Assembly: GCA_030668905.1 (NCBI GenBank)
Contig: DAOVEQ010000077.1
Location: 1-5,571 of the forward strand
Length of the DNA stretch: 5,571 nt
Direction of reading: 5' to 3'
Source of the DNA: Thermococci archaeon
GTDB lineage: Archaea; Methanobacteriota_B; Thermococci; Methanofastidiosales; B48-G16
Numbering within the stretch: the stretch's first letter is position 1; every line of letters begins with the position of its first letter. A model generated the notes under the pieces. The model was given only the letters and a program-made list of their open reading frames with translations. It made no database searches and was not told the origin of the DNA. This document shows positions 1 through 4,589 of this stretch, in pieces. Both the position numbers and the translations under genes were made by a program.

Positions 1-243
1 GGCACATTCAAATTGGCTGCATTCTCCGCAGAATAGTATCCCCTTCTCCTCACAACACGTTTTGATCGGGCAATCTCTCCCCCTTGGATAATCTTTAGGA
101 AGCCAGCAGCAGCGATAGTTGGTTTCAGGGTTCACCAATCCAGTTTCATCTCCTGCCAAGAAATGTTTGTATGTATCGCAGTTGCTACAATCAGCCCCGC
201 AAAAACGGATCAATCGTTGAGGTAATAGATTTTCTTTTCGCAT
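1..243 (-). CDS. Cysteine-rich DUF3795-type protein, C-terminus cut off by the window
   Basis: The minus strand reads open from ATG at 243-241 to the left edge, giving the first 81 residues. The cysteine layout is the main evidence: FCGADCSNCDTY near residues 14-25, a CC pair at about 45-46, DCPIKTCCEEKG at about 57-68 and FCGECSQFEC at about 71-80. This series (CGxDCxxC, then CxIxxCxxxKG, then CxxCxxFEC) is how I remember the DUF3795 family, small proteins common in archaea and anaerobic bacteria with no established function. The cysteines suggest bound zinc or an Fe-S centre, which is inference. The start is not certain: a TATA-like box centred about 31 bases upstream would leave a leader of about 6 bases, and another ATG at 250-248 lies out of frame. 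No signal peptide or membrane segment is visible. The gene is divergent from purM and shares an 87-base intergenic region with it. Confidence 0.8.
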   Translation of the reverse strand, partial: MRKENLLPQRLIRFCGADCSNCDTYKHFLAGDETGLVNPETNYRCCWLPKDYPRGRDCPIKTCCEEKGILFCGECSQFECA

Positions 244-268
244 GTAACATATTTCTTAATCTTTCTTG

Positions 269-280
269 TTTTTAAATTTT
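269..280 (-). promoter_or_regulatory. Probable TATA-like box of the DUF3795 gene
   Basis: On the minus strand this reads AAAATTTAAAAA, centred about 31 bases before the ATG at 243. Archaeal transcription usually begins about 25 bases after the box centre, so a short leader of about 6 bases is predicted. The match rests on A/T composition alone and is the weakest of the promoters in this window. Confidence 0.4.
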
Positions 281-297
281 GTGTTTTGTTAACCCCA

Positions 298-310
298 AAC
301 CTTTAAAATA
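298..310 (+). promoter_or_regulatory. TATA-like promoter box of purM (leaderless type)
   Basis: The sequence AACCTTTAAAATA begins 33 bases before the purM ATG and its A/T core is centred about 25 bases before it. Transcription would therefore start at or next to the ATG. The same AACCTTT element recurs at 32 and 33 bases before nadM and iscU, which strengthens the call. No Shine-Dalgarno-like sequence is needed or clear; the stretch between box and ATG is a purine-rich run. Confidence 0.65.
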
Positions 311-330
311 CAGAAAAAAGAAAGAAGATC

Positions 331-1260
331 ATGAAGTACGCTGATGCAGGAGTGGATGTTTACGCCGAGGAAAAAGCTGTAAAAGAACTTTTGAAAGTTA
401 TAAGACCTTCTTTAGATCTTAGAAAGGAAATGCTGTCCAAAAGAGGAGGTTACTTAAAGATAGGAAAGTATTATCTATCTCTATCTACTGACGGTGCGGG
501 TACAAAGACGCTTGTGGCAGAAAAATTGAATAAGTATGACACGATAGGGATAGATCTGATTGCAATGGTAGTAAACGATCTGATCTGCGATGGATTTGAG
601 CCTGTTGCTTTGTCAGACTATATAGTTGTGCGAGAATCGGATGAGCACTTTATGAAAGAGCTTGGAAAAGGACTTTTAAAGGGAGCGAAGGAAGCAAATA
701 TTGCGATCGTGTCAGGGGAAACAGCTATACATTCCAATATGAATCAGAAGTTTGATCTGGGAGCTACTGCGTTAGGAATGACTGAAAAAATTTTAAATCC
801 GACAGCAAAGGAGGGAGATATAATCATAGGATTGAAATCCTCGGGAATTCACAGCAACGGAATATCTCTGGCAAGAAAGCTGTTTGAAAACGATGAAAAA
901 CTTTTGAGAGAGGTTTTAAGGCCCACAAAAATTTACGTGAAAGAGATATTGAACCTAATTTCTAACGTGAACGTAAAAGGACTATCACATATAACTGGAA
1001 GTGGTTTTTTAAAACTGAAAAGGGTAGCTTCTGGAGCTAAAATCGAGATTCCTGAGATACCTTATATTTTCAATAAGATCATGGAGAAAGGAGTAGATTT
1101 TGATGAGATGTGCAGAACTTACAACATGGGGATCGGTTTTGCCGTCGTGGCGGACAAAAAAGATGTCGATAAAGCTTTAGATTTCTTAAAAAATGGAAAA
1201 ATAATCGGAGAAGTAACAAAAGAGAAAATAATAGTTAATAATCATCTGATAAGCCTATAA
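331..1260 (+). CDS. purM: Phosphoribosylformylglycinamidine cyclo-ligase (AIR synthetase) PurM
   Basis: PurM closes the imidazole ring in purine synthesis: FGAM plus ATP gives AIR, in the cytoplasm, as a homodimer of the PurM/PurL ATP-binding superfamily. Visible family motifs in order are YADAGVD (residues 3-9), TDGAGTK (53-59), GIDLIAMVVND (73-83), SGETA (128-132), SSGIHSNGISLAR (170-182), RPTKIYVK (197-204), SHITGSGFLKLKR (219-231) and YNMGIG (264-269). The HITGxGFxKLKR form is, from memory, that of euryarchaeal PurM rather than the bacterial GGGxxENxPR form. At 309 residues it is shorter than the usual 330-350, with trimmed loops, but all main motifs remain and it ends in a normal way. 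The usual GGETAEMPG is SGETAIHSN here. The ATG fits a leaderless transcript. It is transcribed alone; its last 19 bases overlap the end of the convergent membrane-protein gene. Confidence 0.95.
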   Translation: MKYADAGVDVYAEEKAVKELLKVIRPSLDLRKEMLSKRGGYLKIGKYYLSLSTDGAGTKTLVAEKLNKYDTIGIDLIAMVVNDLICDGFEPVALSDYIVVRESDEHFMKELGKGLLKGAKEANIAIVSGETAIHSNMNQKFDLGATALGMTEKILNPTAKEGDIIIGLKSSGIHSNGISLARKLFENDEKLLREVLRPTKIYVKEILNLISNVNVKGLSHITGSGFLKLKRVASGAKIEIPEIPYIFNKIMEKGVDFDEMCRTYNMGIGFAVVADKKDVDKALDFLKNGKIIGEVTKEKIIVNNHLISL

Positions 1261-2162
1261 CTTATCTTTCCTGTCTTTAAATCGATGGTAGCTAAGTATA
1301 TCTTTTCATTTTTTGAGATAGCAATTTTAAGAAAAGGATCGTTAAAATTATATTTCAAGACTCTGTATCCTTTCCTGGTATAATACTCTATCATATTTGC
1401 CGCTATATCGTATCTAGGAGAAACTTTTTCTTTTTTTCGAGATAACAACTTAGACGGTACGTATAATATGAGAAATACTACTATAAATATTATCACGAAA
1501 GATTTCCATACGTTTTTATAAAATTCTTCAAAATTTTTAAGGGGATCCGGCGTTTCCGAAACTGACGGTTCTTGGGTAACAAACTCCAAGGTTTCTACGA
1601 GAATAATCTCACATGCCTTATCTCCCTCGTCTTCTAAAGTTGTGGAAGACGGACCCCACTCCATTCTTTCAATCTTGTTATTCTCACGTTTTTCTCCTTT
1701 AATATATATAAGAGTCCCAGATATCTTGATATAATCTCCCTTTTTTATCTTGATGATTTTGTTAAAAATGTCTTCAGAGCCAGGAATGAGATGGTTGTTA
1801 CTCATATGAGTTTTCAAATAATAAAGTGATATCTCCGAGTTTTCATAGGTGTAGTAGTAACTGCAGTATCTGTACTCCATTGTTACTTCAAGATTCTTCT
1901 TAATCTCAGGTTTTAAGATATCACCCCATGCTAATGCTGCATCTACTAGCCCGAAGGGCGCTTTATCTTCTTTATAGAATCTTACCCCCATTACCTCTCC
2001 TTCTACTGTGTAATCCATCAATTCTTCAATATTATAGACCCATCCCATATCTGTTTTTATCGTGTTCTCGTTTTCAAACCAGTAATCTTCCCCAAACTTG
2101 TAAACATTAGGTGATGCAAGAACACAGGGAATGAGGATCAAAAGAAAGATCCATTTTTTCAT
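1242..2162 (-). CDS. Signal-peptide, single-pass membrane protein with an extracytoplasmic HxxNxH-type domain, function unknown
   Basis: This 306-residue protein has an N-terminal signal sequence (KK, then a hydrophobic run at 4-15, possible cleavage after VLA at 16), an extracytoplasmic domain at about 17-215, a membrane helix at about 221-239 (FVIIFIVVFLILYV), an SRKKEK stop-transfer stretch, and a cytoplasmic domain of about 60 residues. The outer domain carries ALAWG (76-80), HMSNNHLIP (119-127), KKGDYIKISGTL (140-151) and a SS-T-DEGDKACEI stretch (172-186). From memory this order matches an uncharacterised family of secreted bacterial proteins with WGxMS, HSANMHLIP, GDxVxLxGYL and SSLTRxDTGxGACE; I know no assigned function or family name. 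Cys100 and Cys184 could form a disulfide. The ATG at 2162-2160 is preferred over a TTG at 2168 because a TATA-like box is centred about 25 bases upstream of it. The gene stands alone, divergent from nadM. Confidence 0.85.
   Translation of the reverse strand: MKKWIFLLILIPCVLASPNVYKFGEDYWFENENTIKTDMGWVYNIEELMDYTVEGEVMGVRFYKEDKAPFGLVDAALAWGDILKPEIKKNLEVTMEYRYCSYYYTYENSEISLYYLKTHMSNNHLIPGSEDIFNKIIKIKKGDYIKISGTLIYIKGEKRENNKIERMEWGPSSTTLEDEGDKACEIILVETLEFVTQEPSVSETPDPLKNFEEFYKNVWKSFVIIFIVVFLILYVPSKLLSRKKEKVSPRYDIAANMIEYYTRKGYRVLKYNFNDPFLKIAISKNEKIYLATIDLKTGKISYRLIR
1301..1314 (+). terminator. Possible T-tract terminator after purM
   Basis: TCTTTTCATTTTTT lies about 40 bases past the purM stop, inside the opposite-strand gene. 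Euryarchaeal termination often uses T-rich tracts without a hairpin, so this is a candidate only. In this AT-rich sequence such tracts occur by chance. Confidence 0.25.
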
Positions 2163-2180
2163 AAACAAACTTAATATTGA

Positions 2181-2191
2181 AAATATAAAAA
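2181..2191 (-). promoter_or_regulatory. TATA box of the membrane-protein gene (leaderless type)
   Basis: On the minus strand this reads TTTTTATATTT, centred about 24-25 bases before the ATG at 2162. The distance predicts transcription starting at the ATG and supports that start over the upstream TTG, which would lie only about 18 bases from the box. The box lies back to back with that of nadM, about 10 bases apart. Confidence 0.55.
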
Positions 2192-2200
2192 ACTTTCATT

Positions 2201-2212
2201 AACCTTTTTAAG
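2201..2212 (+). promoter_or_regulatory. TATA-like promoter box of the nadM operon (leaderless type)
   Basis: AACCTTTTTAAG begins 32 bases before the nadM ATG, and its A/T core is centred about 25 bases before it. It is nearly identical in sequence and position to the boxes before purM and iscU, so the transcript is predicted to begin at the ATG. Confidence 0.65.
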
Positions 2213-2232
2213 TTTCTTAGCGTATAATATTT

Positions 2233-2739
2233 ATGAGAGCATTGCATGTAGGAAGGTTCCAGCCTTTTCACAAGGGTCATCTTCATAATGTCAAAAAGAT
2301 TTTGGAAGAGAACGATGAACTCATAATCGGGATAGGGTCAGCACAGTATTCGCATACATTGAAAAATCCTTTTACATGCGGCGAAAGGATAGAAATGATA
2401 AGAAGAACGTTGGATGATCTTTCAAGAGTAATAATAATCCCTATTACAGATCTGCACATCCACGGAATCTGGGTAAAACATCTTTGCAATATAGTTCCAA
2501 AGTTTGATGTCGTGTACTCAAATGAGCCTTTGACCGTAAGGCTTTTCAAGGAAGAGGGATTCTTGGTAAAATCTCTTCCTCTTTACTCAAGAGATTTTTA
2601 CAACTCGACAAAGATAAGATCTAAAATTATAAAAGGAGAAAACTGGAAAGAAAACGTTCCGAAAGAGGTTTATGATTTTATAAAAGAGATAAAAGGGGAT
2701 GAGAGACTCAGGGAGATTGCAAAAAGCGATAAAATTTAG
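2233..2739 (+). CDS. nadM: Nicotinamide-nucleotide adenylyltransferase, archaeal NadM type
   Basis: NadM joins NMN (or nicotinate mononucleotide) to ATP to give NAD (or its deamido form) and pyrophosphate, the last common step of NAD synthesis. The protein is a nucleotidyltransferase Rossmann fold of 168 residues, the usual length of the archaeal hexameric enzyme. Visible features are [10 protein letters not shown] (7-16) with the HxGH-type ATP site (His13, His16), [18 protein letters not shown] (31-48), ERIEMI (51-56), IWVKH (79-83), [10 protein letters not shown] (91-100) and the NSTKIR signature (124-129). It ends in the typical [16 protein letters not shown]. It closely resembles what I recall of the Methanocaldococcus jannaschii enzyme. 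It is the first gene of a three-gene operon, followed after 8 bases by the editing-domain gene. The ATG at 2233 is well supported by the promoter spacing and by the family N-terminus. Confidence 0.96.
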   Translation: MRALHVGRFQPFHKGHLHNVKKILEENDELIIGIGSAQYSHTLKNPFTCGERIEMIRRTLDDLSRVIIIPITDLHIHGIWVKHLCNIVPKFDVVYSNEPLTVRLFKEEGFLVKSLPLYSRDFYNSTKIRSKIIKGENWKENVPKEVYDFIKEIKGDERLREIAKSDKI

Positions 2740-2742
2740 GTG
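2738..2742 (+). promoter_or_regulatory. Shine-Dalgarno site of the editing-domain gene
   Basis: AGGTG overlaps the nadM stop codon and sits exactly 5 bases before the ATG at 2748. It matches part of the anti-Shine-Dalgarno complement GGAGGTGA, and the same sequence and spacing occur before iscS. It fixes the start of the second operon gene and contrasts with the leaderless first gene. Confidence 0.7.
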
Positions 2743-2747
2743 TTTAA

Positions 2748-3149
2748 ATGCATATACTCTTCAAACATGTTGATTACATATACTGGAAAGCTAAAAAAAA
2801 GGCTACAAAGGAAAGAGAGGAATTAACGGAGGAAAATAAAGAAAGGAAAATAGAGCAAGCTCTGCTCGTCTATTTGGCGATAGAAGATAAAGATGAGGAT
2901 AAGATAGATAAAGCGGTAAACGAAATTTTAGATGTATCTGAGAAAATAAAAACTGAAAAGATAGTTTTATTCCCATTTATCCACCTTTTTATAGACAAGC
3001 CAGCGTCTCCCAGTGTGTCTATGCATATTCTGGACGAGATCTCAAAAAAGCTAGGGATGGAGGTTTATAGAATCCCTTTTGGATGGTACAAGGAGTATGA
3101 GTACAGAAGCAAAGGCCATCCTTTATCTACTTTATCCAGGAGGGTGTGA
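2748..3149 (+). CDS. Free-standing archaeal threonyl-tRNA synthetase editing domain homologue
   Basis: The whole 133-residue protein corresponds to the N-terminal editing domain of archaeal threonyl-tRNA synthetase, a fold related to D-aminoacyl-tRNA deacylase that removes serine from Ser-tRNA(Thr). The supporting motifs are MHILFKHVDYIYW (1-13), FPFIHL (75-80), PSVSMHIL (88-95), PFGWYKEYEYRSKGHPLSTLSR (110-131). By alignment from memory with the Pyrococcus abyssi domain, His79, Trp113, Tyr114 and Lys115 match its His83, Tyr119, Tyr120 and Lys121, while its Glu134 is Thr128 here. There is no catalytic synthetase domain or anticodon-binding domain, so it must work in trans, if it edits at all. 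A trans-editing factor, a D-aminoacyl-tRNA deacylase or a tRNA-binding partner for the next protein are all possible. Residues 18-36 are charged and probably helical. Translation is coupled to the next gene through a TGATG overlap. Confidence 0.85.
   Translation: MHILFKHVDYIYWKAKKKATKEREELTEENKERKIEQALLVYLAIEDKDEDKIDKAVNEILDVSEKIKTEKIVLFPFIHLFIDKPASPSVSMHILDEISKKLGMEVYRIPFGWYKEYEYRSKGHPLSTLSRRV
3138..3143 (+). promoter_or_regulatory. Strong Shine-Dalgarno site of the ThiI-like gene
   Basis: AGGAGG ends 5 bases before the ATG at 3149 and lies inside the previous gene, where it also encodes the Arg-Arg pair at residues 131-132. It decides the start: ATG at 3149 rather than the adjacent GTG at 3146, which would leave only 2 bases of spacing. 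Confidence 0.75.
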
Positions 3150-3760
3150 TGTTTCTAGCTCTCAACTCGGGAGGCATAGATTCTCCGGTAGCTGCGTATT
3201 TAGTTCTTAAAAAAAAATATGAGCTGGATTTTATCTACTTTAAAACAGATGCGGAATCTAAGGAAAAAACTCTAAAAACAGTGCAAAAATTCTCAGAGAC
3301 CTTCAAAAAAAAATTTAAACTTTACTCGATAGATCATGCTTCTATTCTGAACGAGTTTTTAGAAAAATCAGGAAGATGGGATAGAAAGTTCATGTGCATC
3401 TTCTGCAAAAGAATGATGTACAGGATCTCAGAAAGGTGCGGATATAAAGCATTAATAACTGGCGAAAACATAGGACAGGTAGCATCTCAGACGCTTCAGA
3501 ATCTTTATGTACTGGAGCAGAGCGTAAATATCCCTATTTTGAGGCCTCTTTTATGCATGGACAAACAGGAGATAATAGATACAGCCAAAAAAATTGGAAC
3601 TTATGAGATTTCAGTGAAAAAGAGTATAAAATGTCAGTACGTTCCTAAATATCCAGCTATAAACACAAATCTGGAAAGAATTTTGAAGATAGAAGAGAAA
3701 ATAGACATGAAAAAGGTGATTGTGGCATCTTTAAAGAATTTAGAAGTAAATATTATCTAA
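3149..3760 (+). CDS. ThiI-like PP-loop ATP pyrophosphatase without a THUMP domain
   Basis: The 203-residue protein corresponds only to the catalytic part of ThiI, which adenylates uridine 8 of tRNA so that sulfur can replace oxygen (4-thiouridine). The PP-loop SGGIDSP is at 7-13, directly at the N-terminus, so the ferredoxin-like and THUMP tRNA-binding domains of full ThiI (about 170 residues) are absent. Further ThiI motifs are FMCIFCKRMMYR (81-92) with Cys83 and Cys86, ALITGENIGQVASQT (101-115), ILRPL (130-134), DKQEII (138-143), IGTYEIS (149-155) and Cys162 in KCQYVP. There is no rhodanese domain. Short ThiI-like proteins of this size are known, to my recollection, in Thermococci. The three cysteines could bind an Fe-S cluster or carry persulfide (inference). 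Its start overlaps the stop of the editing-domain gene, so the two are probably made in equal amounts. It may modify a tRNA, with the neighbour replacing THUMP, or serve another thiolation. It lies 6 bases from convergent purE. Confidence 0.88.
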   Translation: MFLALNSGGIDSPVAAYLVLKKKYELDFIYFKTDAESKEKTLKTVQKFSETFKKKFKLYSIDHASILNEFLEKSGRWDRKFMCIFCKRMMYRISERCGYKALITGENIGQVASQTLQNLYVLEQSVNIPILRPLLCMDKQEIIDTAKKIGTYEISVKKSIKCQYVPKYPAINTNLERILKIEEKIDMKKVIVASLKNLEVNII

Positions 3761-3765
3761 AACTC

Positions 3766-3776
3766 TTTACATTTTT
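3766..3776 (+). terminator. Possible T-rich terminator of the nadM operon
   Basis: TTTACATTTTT begins 6 bases after the stop of the ThiI-like gene and runs into the end of convergent purE. It is the first T-rich tract after the operon. With no hairpin it is only a candidate for euryarchaeal T-tract termination. Confidence 0.3.
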
Positions 3777-4147
3777 AATATCCTCAGGGCAAGATAAGCT
3801 GCATTTTCTCCATTATCTATTCCTACACAAGCTACAGGCACACCTTTAGGCATCTGCGCGATGGAGAGCAGTGCATCCAGCCCCCCCAGTTTTGCAGAAA
3901 CAGGAACACCTATAACAGGTTTATCTGTTTGTGATGCCACGAATCCAGGTAAAGCAGCAGAAAGACCTGCAATGCAAATATAAACCTTGTAATCTTTATT
4001 TTTTATCAGTTTCAAGACTTTCTGCGGCTCTCTGTGTGCAGATGCGATCTCCAGATCATAATCTGCGTTGTTCTCTTCTAAAATTTTAGTCACTTTCTCA
4101 GCTATATGCATATCGCTCCTGCTTCCCACTATAATTAGGATACTCAT
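3767..4147 (-). CDS. purE: N5-carboxyaminoimidazole ribonucleotide mutase / AIR carboxylase PurE, short form
   Basis: PurE makes CAIR in purine synthesis, from N5-CAIR (class I) or from AIR and CO2 (class II). Visible motifs are GSRSD (8-12), SAHREP (36-41, with His38 and Arg39 at the place of the E. coli catalytic His45 and Arg46), AGLSAALPG (60-68), PVIGVPV (77-83), and [14 protein letters not shown] (93-106). The SAHR and LLSIxQMPxGVPVA elements favour class I. The usual AAHLPG is SAALPG here, a change I believe is found in some archaea. The 126-residue protein stops right after LALRILKM, about 30-40 residues before the normal end, so the long C-terminal helix that packs on a neighbouring subunit is missing; no readable continuation exists past the TAA. 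The ATG at 4147 is preferred to that at 4156 because the TATA box is centred about 24 bases before it and the protein then begins in family style. No purK is seen here. It is transcribed alone, divergent from iscU. Confidence 0.93.
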   Translation of the reverse strand: MSILIIVGSRSDMHIAEKVTKILEENNADYDLEIASAHREPQKVLKLIKNKDYKVYICIAGLSAALPGFVASQTDKPVIGVPVSAKLGGLDALLSIAQMPKGVPVACVGIDNGENAAYLALRILKM

Positions 4148-4167
4148 GATCTCCATATTTCTTTACC

Positions 4168-4176
4168 TTAAAAAAT
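4168..4176 (-). promoter_or_regulatory. TATA-like box of purE (leaderless type)
   Basis: On the minus strand this reads ATTTTTTAA, centred about 24-25 bases before the ATG at 4147 but only about 15 before the ATG at 4156. Archaeal spacing therefore favours the inner start and a leaderless message. Confidence 0.5.
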
Positions 4177-4184
4177 CTTGTGCA

Positions 4185-4196
4185 AACCTTTTTAAA
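4185..4196 (+). promoter_or_regulatory. TATA-like promoter box of iscU-iscS (leaderless type)
   Basis: AACCTTTTTAAA begins 33 bases before the iscU ATG, with its A/T core centred about 25 bases before it. The sequence and spacing match the purM and nadM boxes. A palindrome lies directly downstream, between this box and the start codon. Confidence 0.65.
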
Positions 4197-4197
4197 T

Positions 4198-4219
4198 TAT
4201 AACGGCGTTATAGCGTTAT
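4198..4219 (+). promoter_or_regulatory. Palindrome plus repeated half-site at the iscU start, candidate operator
   Basis: TATAACG-G-CGTTATA at 4198-4212 is a perfect inverted repeat with 7-base arms around one base. Its right half recurs as a direct repeat: GCGTTAT at 4205-4211 and again at 4213-4219, the second copy running into the ATG. The GC-rich core stands out from the A/T-rich surroundings. With transcription predicted at about 4218, a protein bound here would cover the initiation region and block transcription, so a repressor site is the simplest reading. No regulator gene is present in the window, and a role in Fe-S or sulfur control is inferred only from the genes downstream. Confidence 0.45.
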
Positions 4220-4589
4220 GTACACTCAGAAAGTGGTAGATCATTTTATGAACCCAAGAAATAAGGGAAAGCTCGAAGATTATGATGCTGTTGGTAAGGT
4301 AGGAAATCCAATCTGCGGTGACGTTATGTACATTTACATTAAAGTAAACGATAACAAAATAAAGAATATAGGATGGGAAACTATGGGCTGTGCAGCGGCG
4401 ATAGCCACTTCTTCAATGATCACTGAACTTGCAAAGGGTAAAACCTTAGAAGAGGCAGAGAAAATAACAAAAAAAGACATTGCCGATGCACTGGATGGAC
4501 TGCCGCCAATAAAAATGCACTGTTCAAATCTTGCCGCAGATGGTCTGAAAAAGGCCATTGAAAATTATAGAAAAAAGGTGAAAAAATGA
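4218..4589 (+). CDS. iscU: Fe-S cluster assembly scaffold IscU
   Basis: IscU is the scaffold on which [2Fe-2S] and [4Fe-4S] clusters are built from iron and IscS-derived sulfur. This 123-residue protein is the usual single-domain length. The three ligand cysteines are all present: Cys33 in GNPICGD with Asp35, Cys58 in TMGCAAAIATSS, and Cys102 in LPPIKMHCSNLA with His101 and Lys99. The N-terminus YTQKVVDHFMNPRNKG (2-17) is also typical. The LPPIK stretch (95-99) is the site that HscA recognises in bacteria, kept here although no hscA is seen. The ATG fits a leaderless transcript from the box 33 bases upstream. The stop overlaps the iscS start by four bases (ATGA), so the two proteins are made together. 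IscU is patchy in archaea, most of which rely on SufBC, so transfer from bacteria in the past is possible; codon use looks like that of its neighbours. Confidence 0.96.
   Translation: MYTQKVVDHFMNPRNKGKLEDYDAVGKVGNPICGDVMYIYIKVNDNKIKNIGWETMGCAAAIATSSMITELAKGKTLEEAEKITKKDIADALDGLPPIKMHCSNLAADGLKKAIENYRKKVKK
4576..4580 (+). promoter_or_regulatory. Shine-Dalgarno site of iscS
   Basis: AGGTG inside the end of iscU lies exactly 5 bases before the iscS ATG at 4586. It is the same sequence and spacing as before the editing-domain gene and supports the ATGA-overlapping start rather than the ATG at 4595. Confidence 0.7.

Noticed and set aside
248..250. ATG at 250 on the minus strand as the start of the DUF3795 gene
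   Set aside because: It is out of frame with the cysteine-rich protein and its frame closes after about 19 codons, although its distance from the TATA-like box is good.
1928..2110. Plus-strand open frame opposite the membrane-protein gene
   Set aside because: It is a low-complexity Leu/Pro-rich shadow of a well-supported gene, with no start signal or recognisable motif.
2163..2168. TTG at 2168 as the start of the membrane protein
   Set aside because: It adds only two residues before an ATG, would lie too close to the TATA-like box, and the signal peptide begins naturally at MKKW.
2283..2549. Minus-strand open frame opposite nadM
   Set aside because: It is a shadow of the strongly conserved NadM sequence, with no motif of its own.
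3146..3148. GTG at 3146 as the start of the ThiI-like gene
   Set aside because: The AGGAGG site would be only 2 bases away; ATG at 3149 has the 5-base spacing seen for the other internal genes.
3138..3151. The editing-domain and ThiI-like genes as one gene broken by a frameshift
   Set aside because: The first protein ends at the usual domain end, and the second has a strong Shine-Dalgarno site and a proper ATG, so two separate genes are the better reading.
4148..4156. Upstream ATG at 4156 as the start of purE
   Set aside because: The TATA box is about 15 bases from it, too near for archaeal initiation, and the extra residues are not family-like.
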